The notes beneath the pieces are model-generated. The model was not told the DNA's origin. It worked only from the letters and a program-made list of their open reading frames with translations, and did no database searches. A stretch of 64,000 bases of DNA from Bugula neritina (lineage: Eukaryota; Bryozoa; Gymnolaemata; Cheilostomatida; Bugulidae), in assembly GCA_964035545.1 (NCBI GenBank), contig OZ037771.1, positions 1,240,001 to 1,304,000 of the forward strand, in the 5' to 3' direction. Numbering within the stretch: the stretch's first letter is position 1; each line of letters begins with the position of its first letter. Shown here in pieces: positions 47,542-59,828 of this stretch. Made by a program: the position numbers and the translations under genes.

Positions 47542-50500
47542 ATGAAGGACACTGTAACCGTGACATACACAAAGCAGAAGAGCTGTTTCTGCTCCGTATC
47601 TAGCCGCCAACTTTTCTCTATATTTAAATCAAAGAGTCATCAAACAGTCAACCCTGTAAGGTTTCACTTTAATAAATATTGTGCATGAAAAATTGGTTCA
47701 CTTTTTACATCGTGCACAGGTTGTTGCGTCAACGTGAACATTTATTGTGTCTACTAAATGATTTTTTGTGTCCAGCGTGTTCATGTATGATCTGTCTACA
47801 CTGTATTCCGATGGGCTATACACTTGTGATCTTTGCAGACCGCAAAATGGTAAATTTGTTACAGTTGCTACATTATTTTTCTAATATCAGAATTTTTGCT
47901 TACTTTTGCTCTACTTTTGCAAAATTGTGCTTTTATCTGACATGTAATATTCAGCAGACGACATTTACTGTAGCTGTTACATAAGGAAATGATGTTTAAT
48001 TCTTGTAGATTTGTCTGAAAGTCACAGCTCTTCAGACATCTACCTGCGTGTATGTTTCAGCTACACACATAACCGACTCTGGCACAGGGCAGCCTACTCT
48101 AAACATACCTGGTTTGTTTGCTACCAGCTGTTTGCAACTCAAAGATAAATCTCAGGTTAGTGTATCTGACTTATATAAACTGCAAGTAGTGAAATGATTT
48201 GCCTTAATCATCCTATACTCTCTCTCTCATCATGAAGCTGATTGCATATTTTTAAACGGATTTTTTTTAAACTTTCTAGTTGATTTTAACTTTTTCAATT
48301 TAGTATGACTTTTAAGTTTGTTTTAATGCCTATGCACAAAACACAGTTTGAATTTAGCCGAGTGAAGGCATTGTTAATGTTGGCTATTATGTCAGATTGA
48401 AAGAATTGAAGTTTAGCATTTTTTCTAAACTGAAACCGACAAATAATTTTCAAAAAAAATGAAACTGCAAAGGAAAATGAAACTGCAAAATAAAGTGAAA
48501 CTGTAAAGTAAAGTGAAACTGTAAAATAAAGTGAAACTGCAGTGACAATTTCACTGTATCTCTCACATCAATACCACTTTATAGACAGCAATACACACTA
48601 GGCAGCTTAAATCTAAATTAAACAGAGCAAAACAATTTATGCTTTGAAAGGAAAAAATCAATTGAGTTGATGAATTATATTGTTACTTATATTTATACAT
48701 TAAATTAAATTGATTCAGTATGAAAAACACTTCATGACTTGGAATTTAAGATTTGTGATCTCAGGTACATATTACTGTATAATTTGGTATTAGCATGTGA
48801 ACATGTGGGAGGGTGGGGGTGGCACTCTGAAATACTGTAGCTTGTATTTGGTATACACAGCTATTGGTGTGATTATACAGGTACAGGTGGAGATAATTAA
48901 ACCTCCACCAGTTTGTGCAAGTGCATTCATTGAACCGGTGTCAGCGGATGACTGGGATATAATGGTAAGTAAACAGCAGTTATTACAATATGTTGTGTGT
49001 AGTTGCAGCAGTATTGGCAGCAGTATTGACAGCAGTATTGACAGCAGTTTGAATGTGCTACTATTCTAAGTCTACCCTGCGGAGGGGGTACTAGCATTTG
49101 TTTTATTTTATAGACATTCAACTTGGTTTGTATGAATCAGATGAAATCACTAAAGTGCTATTATATATTATATGTGTTGTGTGTTTTCATGTTGTTATCA
49201 ATACTCCATAGGAGATGCATGCTACAGAAATCAGATCCAAATTGCTTGATCAGATCCGATTAATATGGAAAGGGCAGAAAATTCCAATAACTGTTGGGAA
49301 AAATATTATAGTGTTTGGGAGAGTGGGTGAGTATAGTAATAGTGTAGTGTTGTTAGTTTATATCATCTATGATTTCATTGTGAGAGTAATTTGTTAGAGA
49401 AGCAGCTAGATAGAAAGCTTTCAGTTAAGTAGCCAGTATTTTTAGTATGAATTTGAACTCATTCTATATCTATTACTCTAAAGGACATGCTTTGTTTCCT
49501 CTCATGAACTCTCTTATTGGTGGATAATAATGCCGCCTTGTTTGAAGTCAAACTATGTATTATCCAGTTATTATTGCCAATTAACTTAAACGTAATAATG
49601 AAATTCGTTATTAAACTTTTTTCACTATCATTGAAATCATACTTCTCAAGATTATAAAAAGGTTATTTAATGGACTCTTGAGGTAGTATGGAGTTAAATC
49701 TATCAAATAGCTGCCTGCCTCTCACCAGGCAGGTTATATTTACCTGTCTATCACTATGCAGGTAATATTTACCTGTCTCTCACTATGCAGGTAATATTTA
49801 CCTGTCTATCACTATGCAGGTAATATCGAGCCCCCATCACAAGACGCGTGCTACTTGCTGGCTACAGGCACAGAGTTGTATGTTTCTGGAAAAGATAAGA
49901 GGAGGCAACTGTCAGCTCAACAGCAGTCTGAGCCACCTAAGGTAAAACCTAAGGTAAATACTAAAGCAAATACTAAGGTAGATACAAAGGTAGATACTAA
50001 AGTAAAACCTGAGGTAAATACTAAGGTAAAACCTAGTATATAGTGACACTGATATGTGAATGGTTTAGTGAGTGCAGATGTGTGCAGGTGAGTGCAGGTG
50101 GGTGCAGATGTGTCCAGATGTGTGAAGGTGAGTGCAGGTGAGAGGGTAGTAAGGTATTAGTTGCAGAGTAAGAAGTAGTGGTGAAGGTGGATGTATAAAC
50201 AGTACTTATACTAATGATACGTTACTGTATCTTTAAATATATAGCAGCATGTTGCTTTTACTAGACAATTATACATTCTAATATTGTTTTAGAAGCAGCC
50301 CAACCCCCCTAAGGGTGAGCCTTCATCGATGTTTGGTTTTTTCGCCAATCTCTTGTCCACCAGCACGCCCCAAGAGCCAGTCAGAACCAATAAGGTTACT
50401 CCATCCCAATTTGCTATTGATTACCCAGAGACGAAGCAGTGGCCTCAGTTCTATTCGAATACTCCTATTATAGCTAGGGTGGAAACAATCAACCCCCGTG

Positions 50501-53500
50501 ATTATGAAGGTGAGACATTTACTTTAATTGCATGAAAATATTTTCTTTCGACAGTTCAAGTCCTATTATATAAATGTTGTTGATGGGTTTGGTGTTGCAG
50601 AGTGGTGGAGCCACTACCCATCGGTGTGTGTCATCAGCAAAGACTTGGTTCCTGCTGGCAGACCGGGGCCCTTCCTAGCCAACTTGACCCTGCTGAGGTC
50701 ACCCGGTGAGATAGAAGCCGAGGAGGTGAAACAGAGGAAGGCTGGTGACAGCTCGGCGGACTCTGTGGTAATCTGGGGCAACGGATCTAATATCTTGATT
50801 TCTGTTACTCAGAGCTGATGGATCTTGTCTGTGAATTTGTCTCATTTAAGTTTTAGGAGCGGATCTAAAGCTATTAGTTACTACAAGTTTAACCTACATT
50901 GGACAGTTGACCTGTGACCTTTAATCTTCACTTTACTCTGTATATAGGATAAACAGCCAAAACCCAATCAATGTGACAACTAGACTCAGTGCAAAGCTGG
51001 GGATATGATACTATTGGAAGTTACATCATGTAGTCGTTCATGCATAACTCGATACATTTCAGGTGGACATGTTCATAAATACAGTCTGTGTGATAGTCGG
51101 AGGTGTTGGCGCACCAGAAGTTAAGGCGGGACACGTTCTGCTAGACGAAACCCTCTGCCGGCTGCGGGACGTGAAAATTACATCCAAAGTCAAGCTGGAG
51201 TTTGTTAAGCCTGAAGGAGAACAGATAAAGTTGATTACCATACAGCCCACCCATGATGTCGTATGTTACTTCTAGACTAGAAATGCCACCTGTTTATGTC
51301 ATATGTCATCTTTAGAGTAGAAATACCCCTGTTTTGGGAGTCATGTATTGTGTAAACTAGCAAGTTGCATTCTGCTGCAGTTTAGAAAAACAAGCTTAGT
51401 GGTATTATGTTTTTGAATTACAGCTGCTAATTTCTGGTGTCAATATTGATAAGTTGCTAAAATACTTTATTAAAGCCCAAAGAATGCCAAGGTTACTTGA
51501 ATGAAGATTTTATAAAAGATGTCTTCACCGAGTACGTGAAATCAGCTTGTGAACCAGATGGCTATCCTCTGATACTGAATAAAAGTTCTGTGGTCAACAT
51601 GCAACTACCAGAAGGTGAGTGTACTGCATATCTCTATAAAACTACGTAGTAACCATCTGTTATACAGCAGCTGCGTATCCATAGTAACGTACTGCTCGTA
51701 GTAGTTTGGCATCACGAGGCATCCTAATTGTTATCGATTGAAGTTTAGCGCCTTCTCTCTATGCTCTGCTCACTCATTTCTGTTCCACACCGTGAGATCA
51801 GCCTATCTATTATTATGTCTGTATCGTATGAGCTAACTAAGTTATTGGTCACTTGGTGACTTGAATATTAAGTTGAGGCGTTCTCGACACACAGTGGTGT
51901 GTCTTTCACTGGGCCTCATTATTATGTCTGATAATTCACTTTTTCAGTCTGTCATTATTGCTATGGAATGCTTCACAATAAGTATATTGTTATGTTGATA
52001 GACTACTTCATGTACCATGATCTAAGGGTGATACTTCTCTGAAACTGCTACACAAGTTTGTGTTTTACAGCTACGGAGATGTCGCTACTTTTTGTTATAC
52101 AGCTACAGGGATGTTACTACTTTTTGTTATACAGCTACAGAGATGTTGCTACTTTGTGTTATACAGCTACAGAGATGTTGTTACTTTGTGTTTTACAGCT
52201 ACAGAGAAGTTGTTACTTTGTGTTATACAGTCACAGAGATGTTGTTACTTTGTGTTATACAGCTACAGAGATGTTGTTACTTTGTTACTTTCTTATGTGT
52301 AGAAAAGAGAGGAGATTTCTTACTGATGGTCAATGGTGTGACATCAGAGCAGCATTTCTTGCTGACCCCAGAGCTGCTGCCTTACGTTAATTTAGGAGTC
52401 AATAAAGAGTTGACGAAGAGATATGCTAATCACGATGTCATTCCACCCATGATAGCCTCTCTTGATAAGCACGTTCCTATCAAACCAGCGTAAGTATATG
52501 TATTCTACAGTATGTACACTCTACACTACAGTATGTACACTCTACACTACAGTATGTACACTCTACACTACAGTATGTACACTACACACTACAGTATGTA
52601 CACTCTACACTACAGTATGTACACTATACACTACAGTATGTACACTCTACACTACAGTATGTACACTCTACACTACAGTATGTACACTATACACTACAGT
52701 ATGTACACTCTACACTACAGTATGTACACTCTACACTGCAGTATGTACACTCTACACTGCAGTATGTACACTCTACACTACAGTATGTACACTCTAAACT
52801 GCAGTATGCACACTCTACACTACAGTATGTACACTATACACTACAGTATGTACACTCTACACTACAGTATGTACACTATACACTACAGTATGTACACTAT
52901 ACACTACAGTATGTACACTATACACTACAGTATGTACACTTTACACTACAGTATGTACACTACACACTACAGTATGTACACTCTACACTACAGTATGTAC
53001 ACTATACACTACAGTATGTACACTATACACAACGGTATGTGTATCTCATTGTAGCGGATATGCAGACTTGTATAAACAGTGTCAGGACTTTGTGACGTCA
53101 ACTCTGAGCTGTGGTGCTTACGGAGGGTTGTTGATTACCGGCCCTCGGGGTTCAGGGAAGACAACTCTAGCCTGTCACACAGCGGCTGAGATGTATAAGA
53201 AACATGGCTGCTACACGCATGTCCTTGATGGCAAACTGCTCAAAGGTAGTCTGTCTTCTGAGTGGTTCTGTTACTCTTTACACCAGAACCTAGTCAGTTC
53301 ACTGAGTAGTAGAAACAGAGATGGTTATATCAAAATTTTTCTTAGATTAGTTTACCTCGTCTGTAGAAATAGGGTAGTGGAAGCTGATCTTCAATACACA
53401 AAATAAGGTAAACCTGTAACAGCTGGCTTTTAAATAATTGGTATATTTCTAGTGACCCTAAGACTTGAAGTTTTCAAACAAATCATAAATAACCAAGATT

Positions 53501-56500
53501 ATTATTCTATGCGTGGCAGCAATGAATATTTGTCGGCCATTTTTTGTTTTTGTTTTAATTTGCTAGTTCATGGTGCTCTACCTTCTTTTTATAACAGCGT
53601 TGCGTGTATGAAATGCCTTCAGCAGTATCAGGTGTATAGGTAAAAGATCAGATGGTATAAGGAAGGAAATGGATAAGGCTATCAAGGAGTGCATGTGGAG
53701 ACAACCCAGTTTGCTCTATATTGAAGACCTGGACAGTCTGTGTCGGGCACCAGCCGGGCCTGAAGAGGAGACAAATCCCGATACTGTCTACAGTCTGAAA
53801 GCCGCTGAAGGTACAAACGTACTAATAAATAAATGCTGTTGTTTTAGAAATACTTGAATTCAATAGAAACTTTTTATCTGTCAGGTGGTTGTATTTTGAG
53901 TAACTACTGAATGCCATTATTTGACAACCTCCATGCTGATTTAACTGTTACAATATTTTTACTAACTAATCTTTAACATTTTCTGATTAATTTCATTTGT
54001 TCATTTGCTGGGTACAGCTTATTTATTTAGAGTTATGCTCTATTGGTAGTCAGCTCTCACTAAATAGTTGTCTTTTCATCCCTGCAGTTATCAAGGACAG
54101 ACTAAATGAAATGTGGCGATGCAACAAGGAAACTGGAGACAAGGTGGTTGTCATAGCAACCAGTGTAAACAGAACCACACTTCACGAGAAGTTAACTCCA
54201 ACTCACGGTGTTCATATGTTTCATCTCACAGTGGAAATCCCTGCACTCACCCAGGTGTGGGCTTCGAGTAACTGAATCCATCTAATGAAGTGTTACTTTC
54301 ATTGATCTCTATATAATGATTTCTTCTGTCTATGTGTAGAATAGGCTAAGATGTAAAATGGTTTCATGTCCATTAGACTGTGTGCTATAAGACTTGTATC
54401 TGTGATATCGTAGTAAATGATCATACCTTCAACTGTTTACATCATGTGTAAGTAGGCTGTCGCTGCTGGAGTATTAAACAGCGTGTGCTAGCCTGTGATT
54501 TCATCACTTACGATAGCCTTGTATCCTATGAAATAGCAATAGCCTTGTATCCTATGAAATAGCAATAGCCTTGTATCCTATGAAATAGCAATAGCCTTGT
54601 ATCCTATGAAGTGTTGCATTTTATTGTCTACTTGCATGTAGAGCTCACGGTGTGAACTGCTGATGTCTATACTAGAGAAAGCTGGGGTGAAGCATTCTCC
54701 AACTGACAAGGAGTTGCTTGCTCTATCTGATAAACTAGAGGGCTATGTAGCCCAGGATATTGTATCCCTTGTGAGGAGGGCGTCACATGCTCACACCATT
54801 GCAGCATCAGGTTAGAAATGTCATTGTCAGTAGCTTGTAAAAGGGAAACTGCATGAAAATACTGATATCTAATTTTAGGAAAGCAGTATTTGTGCTCTAA
54901 GTGTATCTAAGAGAGTAACTGGTGAGTCAGTATGTAGTCATCAGAGAGTAACTGGTGAGTCAGTATGTAGTCATCAGAGAGTGAATTGTCAGTCAGTATG
55001 TAGTCATCATAGAGTGACTTGTCAGTCAGTATGTAGTCATCTTAGAGTAACTCATGGGTCAGCATGTAGTCATCAAAGAGTAACTGTATGCAAACTACTA
55101 GTTCTAGTCGCCCCTGACTGGGAGGTGACTAAAAACCGACGACTTATATTATCATCTTTGTAAGCTTCTGTAACTAGTAAATAAGGCATTGCAAAGTGGG
55201 GTGTCAACCCACCTGCGGGGAGACACCTTACTTTACTGTACCCTATGCAGTGAGTCGGTATGTAGTGATAGTAGTGGCAGTAAAGCATGATATAAATGCA
55301 CTATTACCTGAACTGTAGGAACTGAAGAAAGTTCTACTGGAACTGTAACTCTGGAAGACTTTGACAAAGCTCTAGTTAATTTCACCCCAGCTAGTCTAAG
55401 GGGTGTCGCCCTTCACTCACCTGGGGAGAACACCTGGGCAGATGTGGGAGGATTGAAGAATGTGAGAGAGCAGCTTGTTAGGATGTTGGAGTGGCCAACC
55501 AAAGTTAGTAGATATCCATTCTGAGTAGTTTCTCAGGTTACAGAGTGTGAATTGTATGATAGTGTATTAAATCCTGGACTTCCTGTTACGGTTACATAAC
55601 GCAAAAATTTTGTTAGTATGTTGAAGCTAAAGTAAGAAATGACTTAGTCATATTTACAGAGACTAGCAATAAGACTGGCAGTAAAGTTGCAAAAAAGTGT
55701 TTTTATTAAAATATTACCATTTTTGAATACTATATCTGTAGTCATATTTAAGTTCCATTCTCAAACATTAAACAACCTAAAGTGTTATAATGTCAGTAAA
55801 ACTCTCATCTTGGCAAACTGCAATCATTTCAATGCTAACATATTTTACGTGGTAATTTGAAACTAAATCTATTTCATGTTAGAAATTATTTTTATATAGT
55901 AATCTGCAGTAGAATACTCACATCTCTTTCACATCAGTTGTGTACTTTTCTTTTAACTATAATTAGATTCTCTTATTCAACTTTTGACCTTCACCTTGTC
56001 TGCTTTCAGTACAGGAAGTTGTATGCCCAATGTCCAATCAGATTGCAGTCTGGCGTGCTGCTCTACGGTGCTCCCGGAACCGGGAAGACCCTCATCGCTG
56101 CCGTAGTGGCCAAGGAGATGGGACTCAATTTCATCAGCATCAAAGGGCCGGAGCTGCTGAACAAGTACATAGGAGCCAGCGAGCAGGGGGTTAGAGACAC
56201 GTTCACCAGGTTTGCTGATGGAGTATCTTATCTTGAGACAAGCTATATGTGAAACTCGTAGCACTTATCCAACCCTGTTATAGCTTTTATTACTTCAGTT
56301 ACTGGTACATCTGTGAAACCTTAGCTATTAAACCTCTTAGTTTTATACACAGCACAGAAAATATGTTTCTCTCCAATGCATGTGTTCTGGTACTATATAA
56401 AGTGTATCTGTTACCATGTAATACCACGTGTTACCACATAATAGTATTTATATCGCCATATATTAACAAGTGTTGCCATGTCTCACTGCATTCACTCCTG

Positions 56501-56721
56501 GTATAGGGCTCAGAGTGTACGCCCCTGTATTCTCTTCTTTGATGAGTTTGAATCTCTGGCTCCAAAGAGAGGCCATGACAGCACCGGAGTTACAGACAGA
56601 GTAGTCAATCAGCTTCTCACTCAGCTAGATGGAGTGGAGGCTCTGGAAGGTCAGTTTAGTAGTAGCAGCATTTAGTAGCGGCAGCATCATTTAGTAGCGG
56701 CAGCATCATTTAAGTAGTAGT

Positions 56722-56754
<33 letters not shown>

Positions 56755-58850
56755 TGTTGTAGTAGTAGTAGTAGCAGTAGCAGTAGTAGTAGTAGCAGTA
56801 GTAGTAGCAGTAGTAGCAGTAGTATCAGTAGTAGTGTTAGCAGTAGTAGCAGTAGTAGTGTTAGTAGTACTAGTCCTATTAGTAGTACTAAGCACCTGTT
56901 TGAATTTTGCACATGTGTATTCAGGTGTGTACGTGTTGGCTGCAACTAGCAGACCAGATTTGATAGATCCGGCATTGCTGCGTCCCGGTAGGCTGGATAA
57001 ATCACTCATCTGTGAAGTTCCATCTTACGAAGATAGACTTGATATTTTCAATGCTCTTTCCAAGGACATGGCTGTGGGTGAGTATTTGTAGTAGTGATGC
57101 TCTACTCTTGGTTGTCTAGCTATTGAGGGGGGGGGGGGGTAAGGTGCCCGTAAGTACATCTAAAGTATAAAACCCTTTCATATAAACTATTATTGTAGTA
57201 GAACTCTGTTGGTTGAGTCGGTTTTCTGTGAAGCACACAAATAGTAAATTGCTAGTTGAATGTGTCCTCAGATCTTGAGTGGTCTTTAAGACTTGAACAT
57301 AGTATAGTATCACATCAACTAGCAGCATATCAAATATGGTTGTTCCGTATACGTTGTAATATAATAACTCTTATCATCTGAAACACTGAAACAGCATCAC
57401 TTTAATACAACGTCTTTCTTCACATGGTTCATGCAGACGGTGATGTGACTATAAAAGAGATCGCTGCCTCCTGTGAGAACTACACTGGAGCGGACATCAA
57501 GGCTCTCCTGGTGAATGCTCAGTTGGAAGCAGTTCATGCAGAAATGAATAAATCTGCCAACTACACTGGTAAGAGTTGTCCCACTCTGTTAACTATACCC
57601 GTAGAAATATTGTGACAGAATTCTGTTAATGTTAGTAATATTTCCTTGAGTCGATGCTCGGTGTGAAAGTTTGAGTCTGTTTAAATCATAAATACTTTCC
57701 ACTCACTATAAAGCTGTTAAAGCTGTAAGCTATAAAGTTGTTGCATGGCTTTGATACTTTTTTGACTGACATTTTCGTATCACTTTTATTCAAGTTCAAC
57801 TTTTACTGTTTTTAACATGTGTTAATGTTGAATGGGTTATTTCAGATACAGCACTAAAAGACGAAGATAATATACAGAATATTTGTATACAGGGAATATA
57901 TAGACCTGCTAACAAACGGGAAATGTGTAGTATTACTCCACAATCTGATTCATACCACAAGGTTAGTTCTATGAGATGACTCATAGTGGAAAGTAATGGT
58001 TTGGAGATTGTTTCTTCATCAACTTTCATTGTTTCATACGCATCAATTTTGTTATAGGCTGCAGAGTGCTCGGCTCATAACTGTTAATACGTACTCCGTT
58101 GATCTGCGTTGTGAAAAAAAACATATAACACTACTGATAGTTGCTAACATATGTATGTCTCTATTAGTAATATCGTATAATTAGTCTGTAGTTGGGGGTG
58201 TTTATCATTTTTGTAGATAAGGAAAGTAAGTGCCATGATTTCCAAACATTCAGCACGAAAACGGAAGACAACTTCTCAGCCACAGACCTCTGCGTCACCA
58301 GCAGGTGTCGCTATTAACATGGCACATTTGCAGACAGCTCTAGCTAGCTTGAAGCCATCTGTTTCGGAACTTGACCAAAGGAGATACAGAATGATGTTAG
58401 TAGCCGTTAACTTCCCTTGCTGTTTATTATAAGTTTATATTATATAACGTAGGGGAGCATAAGTCCTATCGGAATTATTAAAATTTCTTTACTTCATCAT
58501 GTTATATAATTCTGAATGGCGAGAGGTCACTTGACACTATAATTATATTATATAACACATTATATCTAATATATAATATATTTATTATATATAGTATATG
58601 ATGCCTAATATACAGTATAGAAGATATAATACATCTAATTAGTAATTATCTGAAGAGCTTGATAATGTTCAACAGATGACTATTTCACACTCAGTGTAGG
58701 TTATGTCAGCGAAAAATACTTGTCTAGTTTGTTAAAGTTGCCGTATATCTCTGTTTTAGATACGAGCGATTTTCCGGCAGCAAAACTGAGAAGGCAGCAG
58801 CCAATCGAGCTGAAGTTCTCAGCTTGGAGCAGAAGGTATCTTTGGCGTGA
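47542..58850 (+). CDS. PEX1: Peroxisome biogenesis factor 1, AAA+ ATPase (complete)
   Basis: PEX1 pairs with PEX6 as the ATPase that pulls ubiquitinated PEX5 out of the peroxisome membrane. Twenty-two exons: 47542-47655, 48009-48155, 48881-48964, 49212-49326, 49820-49941, 50293-50509, 50601-50767, 51063-51260, 51476-51614, 52303-52489, 53055-53245, 53640-53810, 54088-54254, 54642-54810, 55319-55503, 56010-56209, 56507-56649, 56925-57077, 57437-57568, 57846-57961, 58217-58395, 58760-58850; 1128 residues (human 1283). N-domain has the [11 protein letters not shown] signature. D1: Walker A GPRGSGKT (526-533), Walker B LLYIEDLD (585-592), weak as expected for D1. D2: Walker A GAPGTGKT (811-818), [14 protein letters not shown], Walker B ILFFDEFE (866-873), [18 protein letters not shown] (914-928). 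The C-terminus matches the family end (QKVSLA). The ATG at 47542 is the first in frame after an acceptor at 47470. The exon 5 end and last two introns are the least certain joins. Confidence 0.93.
48456..48545. repeat. 18-bp tandem repeat in PEX1 intron 2
   Basis: About five units of AAGTGAAACTGTAAAATA and variants. Confidence 0.9.
49711..49826. repeat. 29-bp repeat carrying the PEX1 exon-5 acceptor
   Basis: Three to four units of TATTTACCTGTCTATCACTA plus TGCAGGTAA. The last unit provides the real acceptor (TATGCAG ending at 49819) and the first bases of exon 5; earlier units repeat the same TATGCAG|GTAATAT. Confidence 0.9.
49930..50041. repeat. Repeat carrying the PEX1 exon-5 donor, in 12- and 18-bp units
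   Basis: Repeated ACTAAGGTAAA/CCTAAGGTAAA words. The first, CCTAAG|GTAAAA at 49941/49942, is taken as the donor, but at least four in-frame alternatives follow, and the frame stays open to 50041. Exon 5 could therefore be longer in some transcripts. Confidence 0.85.
50065..50153. repeat. 10-bp tandem repeat in PEX1 intron 5
   Basis: Eight to nine units of GTGCAGGTGA and variants. Confidence 0.85.
52057..52290. repeat. 32-bp minisatellite before PEX1 exon 10
   Basis: About seven units of TTATACAGCTACAGAGATGT plus TGCTACTTTGTG. Each unit has TACAG acceptor-like sequence. The array ends 13 bp before exon 10 (starts 52303). Confidence 0.93.
52498..53040. repeat. 21-bp minisatellite filling PEX1 intron 10
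   Basis: About 26 units of TACACTACAGTATGTACACTC. It fills almost the whole 565-bp intron between 52489 and 53055. A 21-bp period with no stop gives open frames of up to 180 codons that are not genes. Confidence 0.96.
54513..54612. repeat. 26-bp tandem repeat in PEX1 intron 13
   Basis: Nearly four units of CCTTGTATCCTATGAAATAG plus CAATAG. Confidence 0.92.
54910..55085. repeat. 33-bp tandem repeat in PEX1 intron 14
   Basis: About five units of AGAGTAACTGGTGAGTCAGT plus ATGTAGTCATCAG, more diverged toward the 3' side. Early units contain GGTGAGT, a donor consensus. Confidence 0.9.
56656..56888. repeat. (AGT/AGC)n trinucleotide tract in PEX1 intron 17
   Basis: Around 230 bp of mixed AGC and AGT triplets. 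The minus strand reads as poly-Leu or poly-Thr; not coding. Confidence 0.95.
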
Positions 58851-59787
58851 CTTTAGTCGCAGGTTACTGTTAGCTTGTAGTGTTGTGTTTAAATTGCAGT
58901 AGACTGACTTGCCATACAAATTGGTATATTCTATTCTATTGGTATATTCTAACCCTCTGTCTGCAAAGTGGGGGTAGCTCTTCAAAACTAAAAAAACTCA
59001 CTCAAAACTATGTTACTGCTGTTCTCTTAGAAATTATTTTTTATACCAAATGACAATTATATGCAGATATGAAATTTTAGCTTTTAAGAAATGACATAAT
59101 ACACAGTTAATACGAGGAATAATGTTGTATAAAACTGGAAAGAGATAGTGTGTATGCAGTAACGGTGCCAGCATACAAGTGTTTACAGGTGATTGGTTAG
59201 TGATCGAAATTCAAGTCATTAGATATTACAACGATTTGTATTTTTAAAGTTGTAAGTCACAGATATTAATTAATTACAGGTTTAACTTCACAATACAAGT
59301 CTTAATGTTCTTCATCAGCAATAGTCTGTATGTAAAAGGCGAATTGTGTAGTTCAACAACCTCCTATTTATTCATACAGTACGATTTATTCAGTCAGATA
59401 TGTGCAACAAGAATTTCATTCATGACAAGAAAATATAACAATGAATAAAAATTGCCGGAATAAATATTGAGGATCAAAAATAGAATAGAGTCTAGCTTTA
59501 AAAGCATGAGCATGTTCTAATCTATACTTCTTGTAGCCTGTGTACCATTGCACAAATAATTAGAGATCATATCAGGATTATTTCAAGTTGTCATAATATA
59601 GGATAACTAGTGCCTGTAATAACTTCTAATATCCATATGATTGGTTGCATAGTTCAACATGTCACATGGCAAGCTAACCATATGATTGGTCCAGCAAGAT
59701 ATACAATTATCAGTGTTTTAGTGGTCTGATTAGTCACATGATCGTCTTGGCCCAATTGGTCATGAAAATCACTTGTCTCATAATTGG
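58851..59787. other. 3' region between the convergent PEX1 and SLC9A genes
   Basis: About 1 kb with no gene. A possible PEX1 poly(A) signal AATAAA lies near 59444, nearly 600 bp after its stop. Several ATTGG (inverted CCAAT) words occur at 59690-59820, without clear meaning. Confidence 0.5.
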
Positions 59788-59793
59788 TTTATT
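59788..59793 (-). terminator. Polyadenylation signal of the SLC9A gene
   Basis: AATAAA on the minus strand, about 36 bp after the stop codon at 59829. Confidence 0.6.
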
Positions 59794-59828
59794 TTACTCA
59801 TTGAGAAACGTGATTGGTTGAGAAGAGC

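Noticed and set aside
52462-53054. Plus-strand frames of 110-180 codons
   Set aside because: 21-bp repeat inside PEX1 intron 10.
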